A stretch of DNA of 64,000 nt from Acanthornis magna. Lineage: Eukaryota; Chordata; Aves; Passeriformes; Acanthizidae. A model generated the notes under the pieces. The model worked only from the letters and a program-made list of their open reading frames with translations, searched no databases and was not told where the DNA came from. The stretch spans positions 1 through 64,000 of the forward strand of contig JAWUZG010000970.1 in assembly GCA_036785705.1 (NCBI GenBank). Reading direction: 5' to 3'. How positions within the stretch are numbered: the stretch's first letter is position 1; every line of letters starts with the position of its first letter. Shown in pieces: positions 61,901-64,000 of the stretch. A program made the position numbers and the translations under genes.

Positions 61901-64000
61901 CAGTTCCGCGTTCTCCGGCACCTCGCTTCGGCTTCTAGCCGCCTAAGACACACCTTCGCCGGCTAGGCGCTCTTAGCTCGCAAAGCGCGAGAAAGAAGCG
62001 CACGGCTCTCTGCGGTCCGGCACAGATGCGAACAGAAGAGGCTACGTGGAGAATACATTCTCCACGCACGCTACCTTCTCCGGGCGCTGCAGCTGCACGA
62101 GTTTTGTAAGACTAAAGCTGGATCAAAGTGTTTCTCTCTCACTCCCTCTCTCTCTGCACATTGTCCCCGTGTGCCGGTGCTGCCAGAACATCGTAGCAGC
62201 GACAAACATCCTTTGGAGATGAGCCTGCATGCTGCTATGCCTGCCGGTGCAGTTTGGATGTGAAATGCAGGGTGCACAGCAGCTCCGCGTTCTCCGGCAC
62301 CTCGCTTCGGCTTCTAGCCGCCTAAGACGCACCTTCGCCGGCTAGGCGCTCTTAGCTCGCAAAGCGCGAGAAAGAAGCGCACGGCTCTCTGCGGTCCGGC
62401 ACAGATGCGAACAGAAGAGGCTACGTGGAGAATACATTCTCCACGCACGCTACCTTCTCCGGGCGCTGCAGCTGCACGAGTTTTGTAAGACTAAAGCTGG
62501 GGCAAAGTGTTTCTCTCTCTCTCTCGCTCCCTCTCTCTCTGCACGTCGTCCCCGTGTGCCGGTGCTGCCAGAACATCGTAGCAGCGACAAACATCCTTTG
62601 GAGATGAGCCTGCATGCTGCTATGCGTGCCGGTGCAGTTTGGATGTGAAATGCAGGGTGCACAGCAGCTCCGCGTTCTCCGGCACCTCGCTTCGGCTTCT
62701 AGCCGCCTAAGACGCACCTTCGCCGGCTAGGCGCTCTTAGCTCGCAAAGCGCGAGAAAGAAGCGCACGGCTCTCTGCGGTCCGGCACAGATGCGAACAGA
62801 AGAGGCTACGTGGAGAATACATTCTCCACGCACGCTACCTTCTCCGGGCGCTGCAGCTGCACGAGTTTTGTAAGACTAAAGCTGGGGCAAAGTGTTTCTC
62901 TCTCTCTCTCGCTCCCTCTCTCTCTGCACATTGTCCCCGTGTGCCGGTGCTGCCAGAACATCGTAGCAGCGACAAACATCCTTTGGAGATGAGCCTGCAT
63001 GCTGCTATGCGTGCCGGTGCAGTTTGGATGTGAAATGCAGGGTGCACAGCAGCTCCGCGTTCTCCGGCACCTCGCTTCGGCTTCTAGCCGCCTAAGACGC
63101 ACCTTCGCCGGCTAGGCGCTCTTAGCTCGCAAAGCGCGAGAAAGAAGCGCACGGCTCTCTGCGGTCCGGCACAGATGCGAACAGAAGAGGCTACGTGGAG
63201 AATACATTCTCCACGCACGCTACCTTCTCCGGGCGCTGCAGCTGCACGAGTTTTGTAAGACTAAAGCTGGGGCAAAGTGTTTCTCTCTCTCTCTCGCTCC
63301 CTCTCTCTCTGCACATTGTCCCCGTGTGCCGGTGCTGCCAGAACATCGTAGCAGCGACAAACATCCTTTGGAGATGAGCCTGCATGCTGCTATGCCTGCC
63401 GGTGCAGTTTGGATGTGAAATGCAGGGTGCACAGCAGCTCCGCGTTCTCCGGCACCTCGCTTCGGCTTCTAGCCGCCTAAGACGCACCTTCGCCGGCTAG
63501 GCGCTCTTAGCTCGCAAAGCGCGAGAAAGAAGCGCACGGCTCTCTGCGGTCCGGCACAGATGCGAACAGAAGAGGCTACGTGGAGAATACATTCTCCACG
63601 CACGCTACCTTCTCCGGGCGCTGCAGCTGCACGAGTTTTGTAAGTCTAAAGCTGGAGCAAAGTGTTTCTCTCTCACTCCCTCTCTCTCTGCACATTGTCC
63701 CCGTGTGCCGGTGCTGCCAGAACATCGTAGCAGCGACAAACATCCTTTGGAGATGAGCCTGCATGCTGCTATGCCTGCCGGTGCAGTTTGGATGTGAAAT
63801 GCAGGGTGCACAGCAGCTCCGCGTTCTCCGGCACCTCGCTTCGGCTTCTAGCCGCCTAAGACGCACCTTCGCCGGCTAGGCGCTCTTAGCTCGCAAAGCG
63901 CGAGAAAGAAGCGCACGGCTCTCTGCGGTCCGGCACAGATGCGAACAGAAGAGGCTACGTGGAGAATACATTCTCCACGCACGCTACCTTCTCCGGGCGC

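Larger units (their letters stand above)
58450..64000. repeat. Satellite array, 385-bp monomer, at least 14.4 copies, runs off window
   Basis: A head-to-tail tandem repeat. Taking the GTGGAGAAT dyad as phase marker, monomers start at 58583, 58972, 59357, 59742, 60127, 60506, 60891, 61276, 61661, 62046, 62425, 62810, 63195, 63580 and 63959. Spacing is 385 bp except 389 for the first and 379 at 60127, 62046 and 63580. The length differences lie in a CT dinucleotide tract. Monomers differ at only a few percent of sites. The sequence is GC-rich with roughly 28-30 CpG per monomer by hand count. It is not a CR1, LTR or rDNA sequence, nor any satellite that I recognise. Because 385 is not a multiple of three, no frame continues between monomers. 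The 98-codon minus and 60-codon plus frames recurring in each unit are by-products. Confidence 0.97.

Noticed and set aside
58583..63958. 98-codon minus-strand and 60-codon plus-strand frames repeated in each satellite unit, as a repeat protein family
   Set aside because: The monomer length is not a multiple of three, the frames include the variable CT tract (an RERERE stretch), start codons differ between units, and no transcript signals are seen.

Overview
This window looks like vertebrate, almost certainly bird and probably passerine, nuclear DNA. No gene in it can be confidently recognised. The assignment rests on its repeats: several fragments of the avian LINE CR1 on both strands, two copies of a tRNA-Ile-headed SINE with a CR1-like tail (TguSINE1 type, known from songbirds), and a solo LTR with the TGTCCTGGTT...AACCACGAC termini of an avian ERVL-type family. 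There are no operons, prokaryotic signals or CRISPR arrays. The open frames are short, mostly lack coding character, and arise by chance, inside repeats, or by reading through homopolymers.

Layout. From 1 to about 57.4 kb the DNA is AT-rich and mostly single-copy in appearance, like a gene desert or the inside of a very long intron. It carries scattered microsatellites, a recurring class of strand-asymmetric A/C (or G/T) tracts (13.6, 15.8, 26.0, 27.0, 38.0, 44.9 and 47.4 kb), and old retroelement debris. The debris comprises a candidate LTR at 26.6-27.2 kb, a SINE at 28.2 kb, a CR1 at 28.6-29.1 kb, a retroviral LTR with adjoining polypurine tract at 29.4-30.1 kb, a CR1 tail at 32.7 kb, a CR1/SINE/solo-LTR cluster at 43.05-43.77 kb, and a CR1 tail at 55.7 kb. 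A few places have good splice-site grammar and could be real exons, notably a minus-strand pair at 53.84-54.37 kb, but none was assigned to a known protein.

From 57.44 to 58.44 kb lies a 1-kb, minus-strand CR1 copy with a decayed reverse transcriptase end. At about 58.44-58.45 kb it stops abruptly against a highly homogeneous tandem array that runs off the right edge of the window at 64,000. The array has fourteen complete monomers plus two partial ones, a monomer length of 385 bp (379 and 389 bp variants), high GC and many retained CpGs, a conserved 22-bp dyad, and a CT-rich tract that accounts for the length variation. I do not recognise this satellite. Together with its sharp boundary in a CR1 and hints of a four-monomer higher-order period, it is the most interesting object in the window.
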